Origin: Alphaproteobacteria bacterium
GTDB taxonomy: Bacteria; Pseudomonadota; Alphaproteobacteria; Sphingomonadales; Kordiimonadaceae
Length of the DNA stretch: 39,728 nt
NCBI GenBank assembly: GCA_021774695.1
Contig: JAJFIU010000054.1
Span: 1-39,728 of the forward strand
Reading direction: 5' to 3'
How positions within the stretch are numbered: the stretch's first letter is position 1; each line of letters begins with the position of its first letter. Below the pieces are notes generated by a model that did no database searches, was not told where the DNA came from, and was given only the letters and a program-made list of their open reading frames with translations. The position numbers and the translations under genes are program-made. Of the stretch, positions 16,426-28,469 are shown piece after piece.

Positions 16426-17034
16426 TTAATAACGTTTAATGTCGGTGTATTGACCATTGGTTTTGAGGATGATGGTCAAAGGTTCTTTTGTACGGTTGCG
16501 CCAGAACCAGCCATGATTGCCTTCAAAGGCGGCTTCCAATGTACCTTCGCTCTTTTGCTCCGAACCTTTTGAATAGCTATGGTAGTCAATCTCCAGTTTC
16601 TTTGAGTCCCCGTGCATATCAAAGTTTGCTTTGCCGCCACTGGTTTCCCACACGTAATCAACCTTTGCCCCCTTGGCCATTTTCACCTTAATCTCAGTGC
16701 CTTCATCCGGCGCAAGCGTGACTTGTCTTTCGTGGCTTTGGGTAGGAGCAGCTTCTGATACAGCTTGCAGTTCTGGCTCAACCTCGACCACAACGGCGCT
16801 TTGGGCATCCTTTGCAGCATCTTGCGCCGCTTCTTCGGCCAGTGAGGTTTTAATCTCACCCATGCGTTTGAGGCCGATGGCATTTCCTATGCCTGTCGGG
16901 TCAATGCCGTATTCAGCGGGCATGACAACCGTAACCAGCAAAACACCAGCCGTTATAGCGGCCAAAATAGTTGATTTGATAAGTTTCGTAGTAGACGGAA
17001 CTTCCGTGTCGGATGGTATGTTTGAATTATGCAT
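16426..17034 (-). CDS. Transmembrane anchor protein of HupE metal cluster
   Basis: Protein of 202 residues with one membrane segment near residues 18-40 (IKSTILAAITAGVLLVTVVM) and a periplasmic remainder. The segment is followed by PAEYGIDPTGIGNAIGLK, a motif I associate with so-called transmembrane anchor proteins found next to HupE/UreJ permeases. The acidic, alanine-rich linker (about residues 65-98) leads to a beta-rich C-terminal domain with WFWRNRTKEPLTI. Biochemical function is not established to my knowledge. It lies 30 bp after the HupE gene and 32 bp before the micropeptide. Confidence 0.75.
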   Translation of the reverse strand: MHNSNIPSDTEVPSTTKLIKSTILAAITAGVLLVTVVMPAEYGIDPTGIGNAIGLKRMGEIKTSLAEEAAQDAAKDAQSAVVVEVEPELQAVSEAAPTQSHERQVTLAPDEGTEIKVKMAKGAKVDYVWETSGGKANFDMHGDSKKLEIDYHSYSKGSEQKSEGTLEAAFEGNHGWFWRNRTKEPLTIILKTNGQYTDIKRY

Positions 17035-17064
17035 GATTGTTTTCCGTATATCGATAAATTGAAT

Positions 17065-17790
17065 TTAGTGAACGATGTGGCCAGTGATTTGATAAAACAT
17101 GAGCAAAAATCCCAGCATCATCATTAAGGCATTGGCTTTATAGGCGTGGTGCAGAAAGCTACCGGACTTACGCCAATAGGTAATGGCGATCAAAATCGCC
17201 GCCAACGCCAGAATTTGCCCCAGCTCTACGCCGATATTGAAGAAGATTAAATTGGCAAGAAGGCCATCAGGCGATAATTCATAGTCCAGAATTTTTGTCG
17301 CCAGACCAAAGCCGTGCATCAGACCAAACAAGAAGGTTGCAACTTTGGTATTCGGCTGAAATCCGAACCAGCGTTGATATGCCCCCATATTATCCAGTGC
17401 CTTGTAAACCACGGAAAAGCCGATGATGGCATCAATGATATAGGGACTAATGCTAATCTCCATCAAAACGCCGGAAAGAAGCGTAATCACATGACCAACC
17501 GCAAACAGACTGACATAAATGGTTACGTCCTTCATACGGTAGAGGAAGAAGATCACGCCGAGCAAGAACAGCAAATGATCATAGCCCGTCATCATGTGTT
17601 TAGCCCCAAGATAGATAAAGGGGATTAGGTGGATACCCACAGTTTCCTGAATATAGCCTTTATCGCCTTGCGTTACACCGTGCGCCCACGCATCGGGAAC
17701 AATGCCGAACAGAGCAACCAACATCATTGCCAGCCCCGCGAAGGCAAAAAGGCGCTCCTTGCCTGTCATGGATTGAAAATAGTTCATCAT
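17065..17790 (-). CDS. HupE/UreJ-family metal permease
   Basis: Membrane protein of 241 residues with about seven helices. Features of the HupE/UreJ group are an early GAKHMMTGYDHLLFLLGVIF block and the helix motif FGLMHGFGLA, with histidines placed to bind metal. HupE and UreJ move nickel or cobalt in characterised members. The ATG at 17790 has GGAGA eight bases upstream. In resistance islands this kind of permease often travels with the anchor protein and His-rich proteins found here, so it may serve efflux or sensing, not uptake; that is inference. Confidence 0.82.
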   Translation of the reverse strand: MMNYFQSMTGKERLFAFAGLAMMLVALFGIVPDAWAHGVTQGDKGYIQETVGIHLIPFIYLGAKHMMTGYDHLLFLLGVIFFLYRMKDVTIYVSLFAVGHVITLLSGVLMEISISPYIIDAIIGFSVVYKALDNMGAYQRWFGFQPNTKVATFLFGLMHGFGLATKILDYELSPDGLLANLIFFNIGVELGQILALAAILIAITYWRKSGSFLHHAYKANALMMMLGFLLMFYQITGHIVH

Positions 17791-17901
17791 TGAAAGTGTC
17801 TCCGTTTTAGAGAGGTGTGTTTGAAAAATCGGAAAAAAGGCGCATGGATCCCTGGCGTCCGCCGCAAAGCAGACACAAAAGTACGCCTCGGATTTTATGG
17901 T

Positions 17902-18354
17902 CTAAATCCGAAAACGCTGTGTTGAGAGATAAAGGGGCGTTTTGTCTGGCCTATGCCTTCGCCAATCTGGCGGTGCACGGCTTTGCACAGAGGTTAATTC
18001 ATAGCGGTGTTGCGGCGATAGGGTTGCAGTAAAAGCAAAATCACTATCCTGACTATCCTGCGCCGAAGCCGTTAAAATGATGCGATCAGGGCTTTGCAGA
18101 TCAACATGTAAATACTCACTGAAATACGTCACAGCATCGAGATTTATAGCGTGATGATTGCTTGCCTGCGTCTGTATGTCATGATCGTGTGCAACGTGCT
18201 CGTGCCCATGCGCCACCTTATCAGACGTATTGCGATTATGATGGTAGCTCTCTTGAAGGTCATGCAAAACATGTACAGCGCCATGCGGCATCCACGGCGT
18301 AAATGCGGGGAGTACCAAAAGGGCGATCAAAACTGAAAAGAACGTATTTTTCAT
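17902..18354 (-). CDS. His-rich exported protein, first gene of metal operon
   Basis: Unrecognised exported protein of 150 residues. The signal peptide (MKNTFFSVLIALLVLPAF) is followed by MPHGAVHVLHDLQESYHHNR and a His-Asp run (HGHEHVAHDHDIQT), a likely metal-binding region between residues 24 and 70. The C-terminus is basic and ends in YLSTQRFRI. It is 111 bp ahead of the HupE gene on the same strand and divergent from the czc operon. A periplasmic metal buffer or sensor is plausible. It echoes the His-rich protein at 18847 on the other strand without obvious sequence identity. Confidence 0.7.
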   Translation of the reverse strand: MKNTFFSVLIALLVLPAFTPWMPHGAVHVLHDLQESYHHNRNTSDKVAHGHEHVAHDHDIQTQASNHHAINLDAVTYFSEYLHVDLQSPDRIILTASAQDSQDSDFAFTATLSPQHRYELTSVQSRAPPDWRRHRPDKTPLYLSTQRFRI

Positions 18355-18846
18355 CGAATTTAAGGTTACATTTTATTTTTAGTTTCACAAGACGTTTAAA
18401 GGATGCACTTCGCTCCATTTTTTATTTTACATAAAGATTTTTTTTGGTAATAATCAACAAAATCATAGTCTTACGGTAGATTTTAACAGCTTGCGGGATT
18501 TTAATCTCCTACGTACGGCTTAAGATAACATCCGCCCGTTCTCAATGATGTTGTTTTCTCAGCTTATGGTCGGGGGGCAGTAAAATGTAATAGCGCTTGC
18601 CTGAATACGCTACGCCGTTCATGTGATGGACAGATACTCCCCGGCTGCCAGAGAAATCTGGTAGCCGTTTGCTGAGCGGAAGACATTCTCGCGTCGGGCT
18701 AGCTAGTGCGCTTGAAATCCTTCTATCCCCTGAGCCCGTAAGGACTCGCATGGTTGGTACGGGGAAATTTATATTATCATTGCTCGGTGCGACATATCAT
18801 TCTACTGTCACGTCTCGGAAAACAAGACATTCATGAGGTTTGTCGC
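18355..18846. promoter_or_regulatory. Divergent intergenic region between HupE and czc operons
   Basis: About 490 bp. The left third is AT-rich (18360-18500, with TTTTTATTTTACAT and AATAATCAAC) and is the best place for the minus-strand promoter. A 69-codon minus-strand frame at 18542-18751 looks partly protein-like (VSVHHMNGVAYSGKRYYILL) but was not recognised. No dyad strong enough to name an operator was found. Confidence 0.4.
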
Positions 18847-19206
18847 TTGATACTTTGTTGGTCAAAAAAAATCGCAGCCATTATGGCACTATGCGCACTT
18901 GTTGTGTTGCGCATGGTGGATTTGGCTGTCTATGAACAAGACCACGACCATGTTAACGCCTCTCACGTACAACAACATGCCTCGAAAATTAGCCATGGTC
19001 ATGACGTTGATGAGCTTAGTGAACACGAGTCCCTTGATGATATGACCGCGCATATGAGTTTCCATTCGTTACTCAGTGTCTATATTTCTGCTCCAGCTGT
19101 TGCCGCAGTACCGGTAAATAACGGCACCTCCAAATATGGTGTCGCTCTCGGGATGCACCTAAATACTCCACACTCAAGGCCACCGGTCCCTCCTCCTCTC
19201 GCTTAA
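18847..19206 (+). CDS. Small His-rich membrane-anchored or exported protein ahead of czcC
   Basis: Unrecognised protein of about 119 residues. The TTG at 18847 is proposed as start because ATGAGG lies about eight bases ahead and the product begins with a signal or anchor (ILCWSKKIAAIMALCALVVL); an upstream extension to 18754 is less likely. After the helix come YEQDHDHVNASHVQQHASK and SHGHDVDELSEHE, rich in His, Asp and Glu, and a proline-rich end RPPVPPPLA. Small His-rich proteins commonly open czc or cnr operons and act as periplasmic metal binders. It is 75 bp before czcC. Confidence 0.6.
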   Translation: MILCWSKKIAAIMALCALVVLRMVDLAVYEQDHDHVNASHVQQHASKISHGHDVDELSEHESLDDMTAHMSFHSLLSVYISAPAVAAVPVNNGTSKYGVALGMHLNTPHSRPPVPPPLA

Positions 19207-19281
19207 TCTCTTTAAAACATCTTTTTGACGCACGGAGCCTAGTCTCCGCGCATTCTGTTGTTTTGATGAGAGTTATACATC

Positions 19282-20598
19282 ATGAAATCTATCTTATCGG
19301 CGGCCCTTGTAGCCGTCAGCCTCGCGCACGTAACTGCGCCAGGAAGCCGTGCGGGAGATATAATCCCGGTGCTTCTTACCCGCGAAATGGCTATCGACCG
19401 CGTAGTTGCGGCTACACCCGCTCTGGACGCCCTGCGAGAAAATATTAATGCTCGCACTTCAGCCATTCAGCAAGCAGGGGTGAAACCAAACCCGCTGCTT
19501 TCAACCGAGTTGGAAAACTTCACTGGTACCGGTCCATTTGCGGGTCTGGGACGAAGTGAATTTACAGTTGCATACAATCAACGTTTTGAGAGAGGCGGTA
19601 AACGCCGGTCAAGAGTGCAGCTTGCGAGCAATGAAAAACAAATGGCGATCGCTCAGCTGCAAATCAACCGGCTCGATATCATCCGAGAGACCGAACGCGC
19701 CTATATCGCTGTACTTGCGGCACAAGCAAAATTGGAAAATGCTGAAGAACAGGTAACGGTATTTGAAAACATCCATGACGCTATCAACGTCCGTATGGCG
19801 CGCGGGAAAGATTCGAAATTCGCCGTCCAGAATGCCCGAATGCATTTGCTGCGGGCCCAACACCGCGTGACGCAGGCGGAACAATCTGTAGCCAACGCAA
19901 AACAGTCGCTTTCGAGCCTATGGCAGCAAACAGATACTATGTTTTCTGTCACTGTCAGTTCTTTTTTTGCACTACCTGACCATCTGATAGCACCAGTATT
20001 GACGGCGGCACAAAGCGGGCCTGATCTGGCCTTGTGGAAGTTGAGGCAAGAGCGGTCAAAAAGTGCGGTTGCACTTGAGAAAGCAAATGCCGTCCAGGAC
20101 CCAACGGTAAAAGTTGGGTTGCGGTATCTTCAAGGAACATCTGATGTTGCTGCGATTGTTGGTGTGTCAATTCCGTTCGCCCTTTATGACACCAATAGCG
20201 GTAATATTGGCAAAGCCAAAGCAAACCACAAGAAAAGCCAATACGAGCTATCGGAAGCCGAACGTCAATTGGAACGCCGCATTCTGATGCAGCAGAACAA
20301 TAGAGCTGCCGCATATGTGCAAGCCCGGCAAACCCTCCATAATTTGATTCCGGAAGCTGAGCAAACAAAAGATCTGGTTCTTGAGCGCCTGAAGCACGGG
20401 GTAGCAAGCTATCTGGATGTTTTTACAACTCAAACCTTAGCGGCTGAGGTTAAGGGACAGTTGCTGGCAGAACTGGAACAATATCACCTTGCACAAGTTG
20501 AACTTGATCGTCTCACCGCTCGGCATGGGCTTAACGACATCATTTCAGGTGAGAATTCCGCCACTGACGAAGCATCTCAAGATGGCGAGGGAAAATAA
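19282..20598 (+). CDS. czcC: CzcC-type outer-membrane efflux protein
   Basis: TolC-family outer-membrane channel of 438 residues for the RND efflux complex. A signal peptide (MKSILSAALVAVSLAHVTA) precedes two outer-membrane efflux repeats. Long alpha-helical stretches are visible, for example NARMHLLRAQHRVTQAEQSV and LSEAERQLERRILMQQNN. The motif KPNPLLSTELENF near residue 70 is typical of the CzcC branch. The gene stops one base before the czcB ATG. It should connect the inner-membrane pump to the outside. Confidence 0.88.
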   Translation: MKSILSAALVAVSLAHVTAPGSRAGDIIPVLLTREMAIDRVVAATPALDALRENINARTSAIQQAGVKPNPLLSTELENFTGTGPFAGLGRSEFTVAYNQRFERGGKRRSRVQLASNEKQMAIAQLQINRLDIIRETERAYIAVLAAQAKLENAEEQVTVFENIHDAINVRMARGKDSKFAVQNARMHLLRAQHRVTQAEQSVANAKQSLSSLWQQTDTMFSVTVSSFFALPDHLIAPVLTAAQSGPDLALWKLRQERSKSAVALEKANAVQDPTVKVGLRYLQGTSDVAAIVGVSIPFALYDTNSGNIGKAKANHKKSQYELSEAERQLERRILMQQNNRAAAYVQARQTLHNLIPEAEQTKDLVLERLKHGVASYLDVFTTQTLAAEVKGQLLAELEQYHLAQVELDRLTARHGLNDIISGENSATDEASQDGEGK

Positions 20599-20599
20599 A

Positions 20600-21856
20600 A
20601 TGACCATTACCAATGTATTTAAGAACCTGTTGGCACTTTCAGTTGCCAGCTTTCTGCTTGTCGCTTGCGGCGAGAACACGATCAGCAAGGACGGTACAAC
20701 CCATGGAACCGAGATAGATGAAACAGAGCCGCCAAAGGGCCCCAATGGAGGTCGGCTGCTTGAAGACGGAGACTTTGCGCTTGAAGTAACAATTTTCGAG
20801 CAGGGTCGTCCGCCGCAGTTTCGGCTGTTTGCATACGAAAACAACAAGCCAATTGAACCCCGGTCGGTGCATGTAACAGTAAAACTCTCTCGGCTCGACG
20901 GCGAAATAAACCGATTTTCTTTTGCACCCAAGGCTTCCTATCTGGCTGGCGACGGCGTTGTCATTGAACCCCACTCTTTCGATGTTGAGGTTACGGCGAC
21001 CCACAAAGGTCGCAGCCATAGGTGGACGTACGATTCTTATGAAGGCCGTACCAGGATCAGTACAAAAATGGCGACTGAAGTAGGGATCGAAGTTGAACCT
21101 GTCGGCAACGCAAAAATAGAAGAAACTCTGGATGTCCTTGGGCGTGTTGAGTTTGCGCCTGATGCACAAGCAACGCTCAGGGCTCGCTTCCCGGGCAAAA
21201 TCCTCGAAGTGAATAAATATGAGGGACAATCGGTCAAGAAAGGCGAGATACTTGCCCGCGTAGAAAACAACGAAAGCCTGGAAACTTACGCTATCAAGTC
21301 GCCGATGGATGGTGTCATAGTTAACAGTCAGGCGAACGTGGGCGATGTGGTTTTCGACACGCCTTTGTTTGTGATAGGGGATCTGACGCGTTTACGAGTA
21401 GATTTTCACGTCTATCCGGTGGACCTGGAAAAAGTGCGTCCGGGAAAAACCGTAACCGTCCAGTCGATCAGCGGCACTGTCAAAACAGAAACTGAGCTTG
21501 AAGCCTATTTGCCCTCCACCGTGAGCGCAACGCAAACCATGATCATTCATGCCTCCTTGCCAAATCAAAGTTTGATCTGGCTGCCTGGTATGACTGTTAA
21601 AGGCACCGTTATTACAGACAGGACAGAAGTGCCTCTGGCAGTACGGACCGACGCATTGCAGCGGTTCAGGGACTTCACCGTCGTTTTTGCACAGGTCGGT
21701 GAGGACTATGAGGTGCGCATGCTCGAACTTGGGCGCAGCACCCCTGAATGGACCGAAGTAATTTCAGGCATCAAGCCGGGTCAACCCTATGTGACTGGAA
21801 ACAGTTTTATCATCAAAGCCGACATCGAAAAATCCGGCGCGTCACATGACCATTAA
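20600..21856 (+). CDS. czcB: CzcB-type periplasmic adaptor (lipoprotein)
   Basis: Membrane-fusion protein of 418 residues that bridges CzcA and CzcC. ATG at 20600 is preferred to the upstream frame because it gives a lipoprotein signal with lipobox LLVACG. An N-terminal extra domain (PKGPNGGRLLEDGDFALEVT) is typical of CzcB proteins. The barrel-sandwich hybrid reads LRARFPGKILEVNKYEGQSV with its second half YAIKSPMDGVIVNSQANVGD. The product ends ASHDH, possibly a weak metal site. It is 21 bp before czcA. Confidence 0.9.
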   Translation: MTITNVFKNLLALSVASFLLVACGENTISKDGTTHGTEIDETEPPKGPNGGRLLEDGDFALEVTIFEQGRPPQFRLFAYENNKPIEPRSVHVTVKLSRLDGEINRFSFAPKASYLAGDGVVIEPHSFDVEVTATHKGRSHRWTYDSYEGRTRISTKMATEVGIEVEPVGNAKIEETLDVLGRVEFAPDAQATLRARFPGKILEVNKYEGQSVKKGEILARVENNESLETYAIKSPMDGVIVNSQANVGDVVFDTPLFVIGDLTRLRVDFHVYPVDLEKVRPGKTVTVQSISGTVKTETELEAYLPSTVSATQTMIIHASLPNQSLIWLPGMTVKGTVITDRTEVPLAVRTDALQRFRDFTVVFAQVGEDYEVRMLELGRSTPEWTEVISGIKPGQPYVTGNSFIIKADIEKSGASHDH

Positions 21857-21868
21857 TAGGCCCCTTAA

Positions 21869-25046
<3,178 letters not shown>

Positions 25047-25048
<2 letters not shown>

Positions 25049-25095
25049 AGGTTGCGCGCGTGCTACATGGGTGCGCGCGCATCAACGTAACCTTT
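25047..25095 (+). terminator. Stem-loop after czcA, possible terminator
   Basis: AAAGGT-TGCGCGCG (25047-25060) pairs with CGCGCGCA (25074-25081) and ACCTTT (25090-25095), leaving an eight-base bulge and a 13-base loop. It begins within the czcA stop codon. No U-tract follows, so it may stabilise or stop the transcript only partly. Confidence 0.35.
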
Positions 25096-25805
25096 GTCGT
25101 TGCCCATACCGGGATAGCCAAAGCCATCCTCAAACAGATAGTGGGCGGCCAGTTCAGATAAGATTTGTATTCGCTTGCGGTTGCCATCCCCCTAGATACG
25201 GGCAACAGCGATCTTTGGATAAACTACGGCGACTGTGTTCGAGTGTGTTCCGAAGCTCATGCAATCGCTCCAGCATTGTTTTTAACACAGGGGGACATGA
25301 GCCCAATAAGCGCACATAAAAATTGCATAAACTGCGGTAAGGGCATCGTCATCTGGAACCAAAATAGGGTTGAATTTTCTCGTCACCTCAGCCGACAAAA
25401 GACGCCTCATTCAGAACTCTTTCATAAAATTTTCCCAATAGGGGAAAAGCCTTTCCCCTGACCTCAGCCAGCGCAAATACGCTGTCTTCGCTACCCCTTT
25501 CCAGCGGGGACACCCCGCAACACCCCGTGTGACTTCCTACGTTCGACATGACGACCCCTAGCGGTCATCGCAGTGCCTGCGATGTCTCTTTTTTGGGTCT
25601 TTCCCACGGCGGAGCGGGCTTCACCTCCCTTGTAGGGGCAAGCGGCCCTCCAGCAACCGTCAAGGGCCGACAAGGTTCGATAAAACACTAACCCGTAACC
25701 CAGACAATTGCAGCAGTTCCTGATGCTTGCCCCTCCGAGGAGGTTTCAAGAAGCCCCCTCCGCAGGGGGAAAGAACGGCGGTTTTTTTGGACGGAGGGTT
25801 AGGCT
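25096..25805 (+). other. Region upstream of ardC: unrecognised short frame and GC-rich hairpins
   Basis: A plus-strand frame at about 25165-25461 (possible TTG start, 98 codons) contains a CINCGKGIVIW motif. It was not recognised and could be a remnant. Two perfect hairpins follow: AGGGGAAA-agcc-TTTCCCCT at 25440-25459 and CCCCCT-ccgc-AGGGGG at 25754-25769, the latter 37 bp before the ardC start. GC-rich tracts with repeated CCCCGC/CACCCC occur between them. Such leaders are common ahead of plasmid anti-restriction genes, where hairpins can serve as single-strand promoters or attenuators; that role is inferred. Confidence 0.4.
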
Positions 25806-26522
25806 ATGTCAAAGGTAAACAGGAAACAGCAATACCAGAAAGGGAAAAACGGGCCAGACCCTAGTCAAGCGGGCAACCCCAAGCTAGCTGTTTACCAAGA
25901 GGTGACGGGCCGGATTATCGCTGAACTGGAAGCCGGACGGGTGCCGTGGGTTCAACCGTGGGGAAATTCCCTGCACGGGGCAAGCGTGGGCTTGCCGGTC
26001 AATGCCCAAACAGGCAAGACCTATAGCGGCATCAATATTTTACTGCTTTGGGGTCAAGTGCTGGAGCGCGATTTCGCGGCACAAAGCTGGCTCACGTACA
26101 AGCAAGCCCAAACGCTCGGCGGCAATGTGCGCAAGGGCGAGACATCAACATCCATTGTCTATGCCGACAGCTTCACCCCCAAGGGTGAACGAAAAGCTGC
26201 AAGAGAAGAAAACCGCGACCCACAGCGCATCCCGTTCCTCAAGCGCTACCGGGTTTTCAATATCGATCAATGCGACGGCCTGCCCCGCGACCTCTACGCC
26301 CAAGCGCCCGACCTGCCCCAATGCGAGCAACTGCCCATCGCTGAAAAGCTGATCAAGGCAACCGGCGCAGATTTTCGCATTGGCGGTAACCGTGCCTTTT
26401 ACGTGCCGGGAAAGGACTATATCCAAGTGCCGCCGCAGCCGCTTTTCCACGCCCAAATCGACTATTACCGCACCTGTTTTCACGAATTGGGCCACTGGAC
26501 CGGGGCCAAGCACCGGCTTGAG
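25806..26522 (+). pseudogene. ardC: ArdC-type anti-restriction protein, 3'-truncated
   Basis: N-terminal ssDNA-binding domain (about residues 25-140, with VTGRIIAELEAGRVPWVQPW and the block NILLLWGQVLERDFAAQSWL) followed by the start of a zinc metallopeptidase domain with HELGHWTGAKHRL (HExxH motif). ArdC proteins protect incoming conjugative DNA from restriction. After HRLE the sequence departs from the family, which normally continues with another 60-80 residues including the third zinc ligand. Instead the frame runs on to 26825 through DNA that is antisense to traB. The start is well supported (GGAGGG seven bases ahead of ATG). The break point lies near 26520. The chimeric 339-residue product is unlikely to work as a normal ArdC. 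Confidence 0.8.
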
Positions 26523-27032
26523 ACCGCCTATTCCCCCTATAACCTGAATAACGTTAACCTGCAGGTCCGGGTCGCCGGTCGCTGCCCCGCTACCCGAAGG
26601 GGCGATAGCAGGTGGATAGCGGGGTGCCTCGGGGCGTGCCAGGTCTTCAAGCTCATTAGCGGGCTTAATATCCTTCTCTGTTATCAGCTTTTTCTGTTCA
26701 GGCAGTTTCGCAGCTGGCGGCTGGTGTGTTTGATCCAGTCGCTTGATCAAATCACCCACCAGCTGCTCCAGATCGCCCATACGCGCGTTAATGGCATCGG
26801 TTTCGCCGCGCACACTCTCGCGTAGCGTGTCCTCCATCAGGTCGGACGTGATCGTCAGCGATTCGGATGTCTTGGCGCTTCGTTCCTTGGAGGCATCTTG
26901 TTTGTCGCCGGAGTTGACAGAAAACCAAAAAACAAGGAAGGCAAAAACCATGATTGATACCATGATTAGCCACTGTTTTTTCTTCGATGGCAGAGAGGCG
27001 TATTTTTCTTTGAGATTGGCTGCCAGCGTCAC
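26521..27032 (-). pseudogene. traB: TraB-type conjugation protein, 3'-truncated
   Basis: The N-terminal part of a TraB/VirB10-like type IV secretion scaffold. It has a cytoplasmic start, one membrane helix (KQWLIMVSIMVFAFLVFWFS), a coiled-coil-like region (MGDLEQLVGDLIKRLDQ) and a proline-rich periplasmic linker. Full TraB proteins have over 400 residues. Here recognisable sequence ends near residue 170 (QVNVIQVIGGIGG), where the DNA becomes antisense ardC. The frame continues to 26145 but codes for nonsense. GTG at 27032 overlaps the traK stop (GTGA). Loss of the C-terminal barrel domain should inactivate the conjugation channel. Confidence 0.8.
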
Positions 27033-27829
27033 GGCTTCTCTCCCCGGTAGACAAGAACTACCCGGCCTACCTCCCCCGCTTGCAGATTGAGCCGGTCAAA
27101 GGTAACTGCATAAATTGACGCCCCGAAAAAGGGCTTGAGGAAATCGCGCTCAGCCAGAGCAACGTCGCTTCTTGCTCGCAGCAAATATTCGCGCGCGCTA
27201 TAGCCGGTGCCAACAGCCGTGACTTCCTTAACCAGCCGCACATCAACGCGCTTCAGAACATGCTGATTGTAGGGCTCAGCTGATGGTTTTGTTGTAAAGG
27301 AGGCGGGAATATCATCTTTCAAGATGCTGAGCGTCATTGTCACTGCCCGCTCTTCTTCTGAAAGCGCTTTAAACGTCATGCGATTGGCGTTGGCGTCCTG
27401 GCTAGAACCTGGCACCAAATAGACGGTTTGTGCCGCGATATCACCGGGAGCGGAAAGCAGCGTGTAGGTGACACCCGCACACTGGAAGTAAAATTCTGAG
27501 CGAATATTGACGTATTTTTGGTCTTCACCGAAGCGCTCAATCTGAAACTTGATGAAAGCCTCATTGCCGCTACCATCAACGATAGCCCCCTTCTCCTCTG
27601 AGAAACGGTAGCCACCAATTTGACCAGCGACGCAAACTATACGGTTGGTATCACGGTTCGACAGGATCACCGTAGTGGGGCTGTCCGGAAGAACCGTCTG
27701 GTGCGGCGCATTGGCCTGCCGCGCACTGGTCTGCTGAAGACTTTGCGCCGAACTTGCAGCTGCGAACCCAAACGGTAGACTAAGTGCCACCATCAGCTTA
27801 AAGGAATGGCTACCTGCCAACTTGCTCAT
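27029..27829 (-). CDS. traK: TraK-like type IV secretion outer-membrane-complex protein
   Basis: Periplasmic VirB9-like component of 266 residues. ATG at 27829 is chosen (MSKLAGSHSFKLMVALSLPF) because GGAGG sits eight bases ahead and it yields a signal peptide; the extension to 27943 overlaps traE. The mature protein is beta-rich with DTNRIVCVAGQIGGYRFSEE near residue 60, a pattern of F-type TraK. It would bind TraB and TraV in the core complex. Its position between traE and traB is the standard F-type order. Confidence 0.82.
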   Translation of the reverse strand: MSKLAGSHSFKLMVALSLPFGFAAASSAQSLQQTSARQANAPHQTVLPDSPTTVILSNRDTNRIVCVAGQIGGYRFSEEKGAIVDGSGNEAFIKFQIERFGEDQKYVNIRSEFYFQCAGVTYTLLSAPGDIAAQTVYLVPGSSQDANANRMTFKALSEEERAVTMTLSILKDDIPASFTTKPSAEPYNQHVLKRVDVRLVKEVTAVGTGYSAREYLLRARSDVALAERDFLKPFFGASIYAVTFDRLNLQAGEVGRVVLVYRGEKP

Positions 27830-28469
27830 TGGAGACCTCCCCTTTGCGCTGGAATTTAATGTCAGTGAGCCAGAAACGACCTTCTTCAACCAGATAGTCG
27901 AGACGGTAGAAGCCGCTGTCTGTTGTCCTGCTTTTACCGACAAACCGTTCCCGGCGAACCGGGATCTGGATCACGCCTTCACCAAACCCAAACTCTTCGT
28001 CGTAGCGGATATAAGTGGCGAAGGAGATTTCGCGGAAGTCCTTGAGGCGGCTAACCTCGCGGCGAAATACCTGCCGTTTTTCTGCGTGTATCTTGGGGTG
28101 GACAAGCTTCAACACCTCATCCAGTTGGAACTCAATACCGCTCGTGGTGTAGGTGCCAACCAGTTGGATGACATTGCGCGAGATCGCAACCAGATAGGCT
28201 TCAGACGGTTTGTCACCAACAAGATAGAGATGCTCAACACCCTGCCCGAACGGCACAACGATTGTCTTTTGCTGATCCATGACAGCCAAAACCAGATAAC
28301 CCAGAGCCATCGAAGCGGCGAGCACACAAACAGATAGGAAGCGAAGAACACGGTTTTCTGCCCAGATGTTGGATGTTGCGTCGGTAAACCGTTTGACGAA
28401 AGGTGGATACGGCACTTCATTGGTTGGCGTAATTGGATCGTAAGCTTTGTATGACGTTTGCTCATTCAC
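27810..28469 (-). CDS. traE: TraE-like type IV secretion inner-membrane protein
   Basis: VirB5/VirB8-group protein of the F-type system, 219 residues. The GTG at 28469 is the best start: GGAGAAATTCC precedes it and it overlaps the traL stop (GTGAATGA). One membrane helix (FLSVCVLAASMALGYLVLAV) is followed by a periplasmic domain containing FQLDEVLKLVHPKIHAEKRQ and ending with FWLTDIKFQRKGEV. It bridges inner-membrane and core parts of the pilus machine in F. It overlaps the traK start by 20 bp. Confidence 0.8.
   Translation of the reverse strand: MNEQTSYKAYDPITPTNEVPYPPFVKRFTDATSNIWAENRVLRFLSVCVLAASMALGYLVLAVMDQQKTIVVPFGQGVEHLYLVGDKPSEAYLVAISRNVIQLVGTYTTSGIEFQLDEVLKLVHPKIHAEKRQVFRREVSRLKDFREISFATYIRYDEEFGFGEGVIQIPVRRERFVGKSRTTDSGFYRLDYLVEEGRFWLTDIKFQRKGEVSNEQVGR

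Noticed and set aside
18542..18751. Minus-strand frame of 69 codons in the HupE-czc spacer, partly protein-like
   Set aside because: No ribosome site, no recognised family, and it sits across the likely divergent promoter; kept only as a remark in the intergenic entry.
26555..26825. C-terminal extension of the ardC frame as a new domain
   Set aside because: It is the antisense of traB and not a plausible domain; treated as read-through after a rearrangement.
27822..28337. Plus-strand frame of 171 codons opposite traE
   Set aside because: traE has ribosome site, helix and operon overlap; the plus frame has no recognisable feature.
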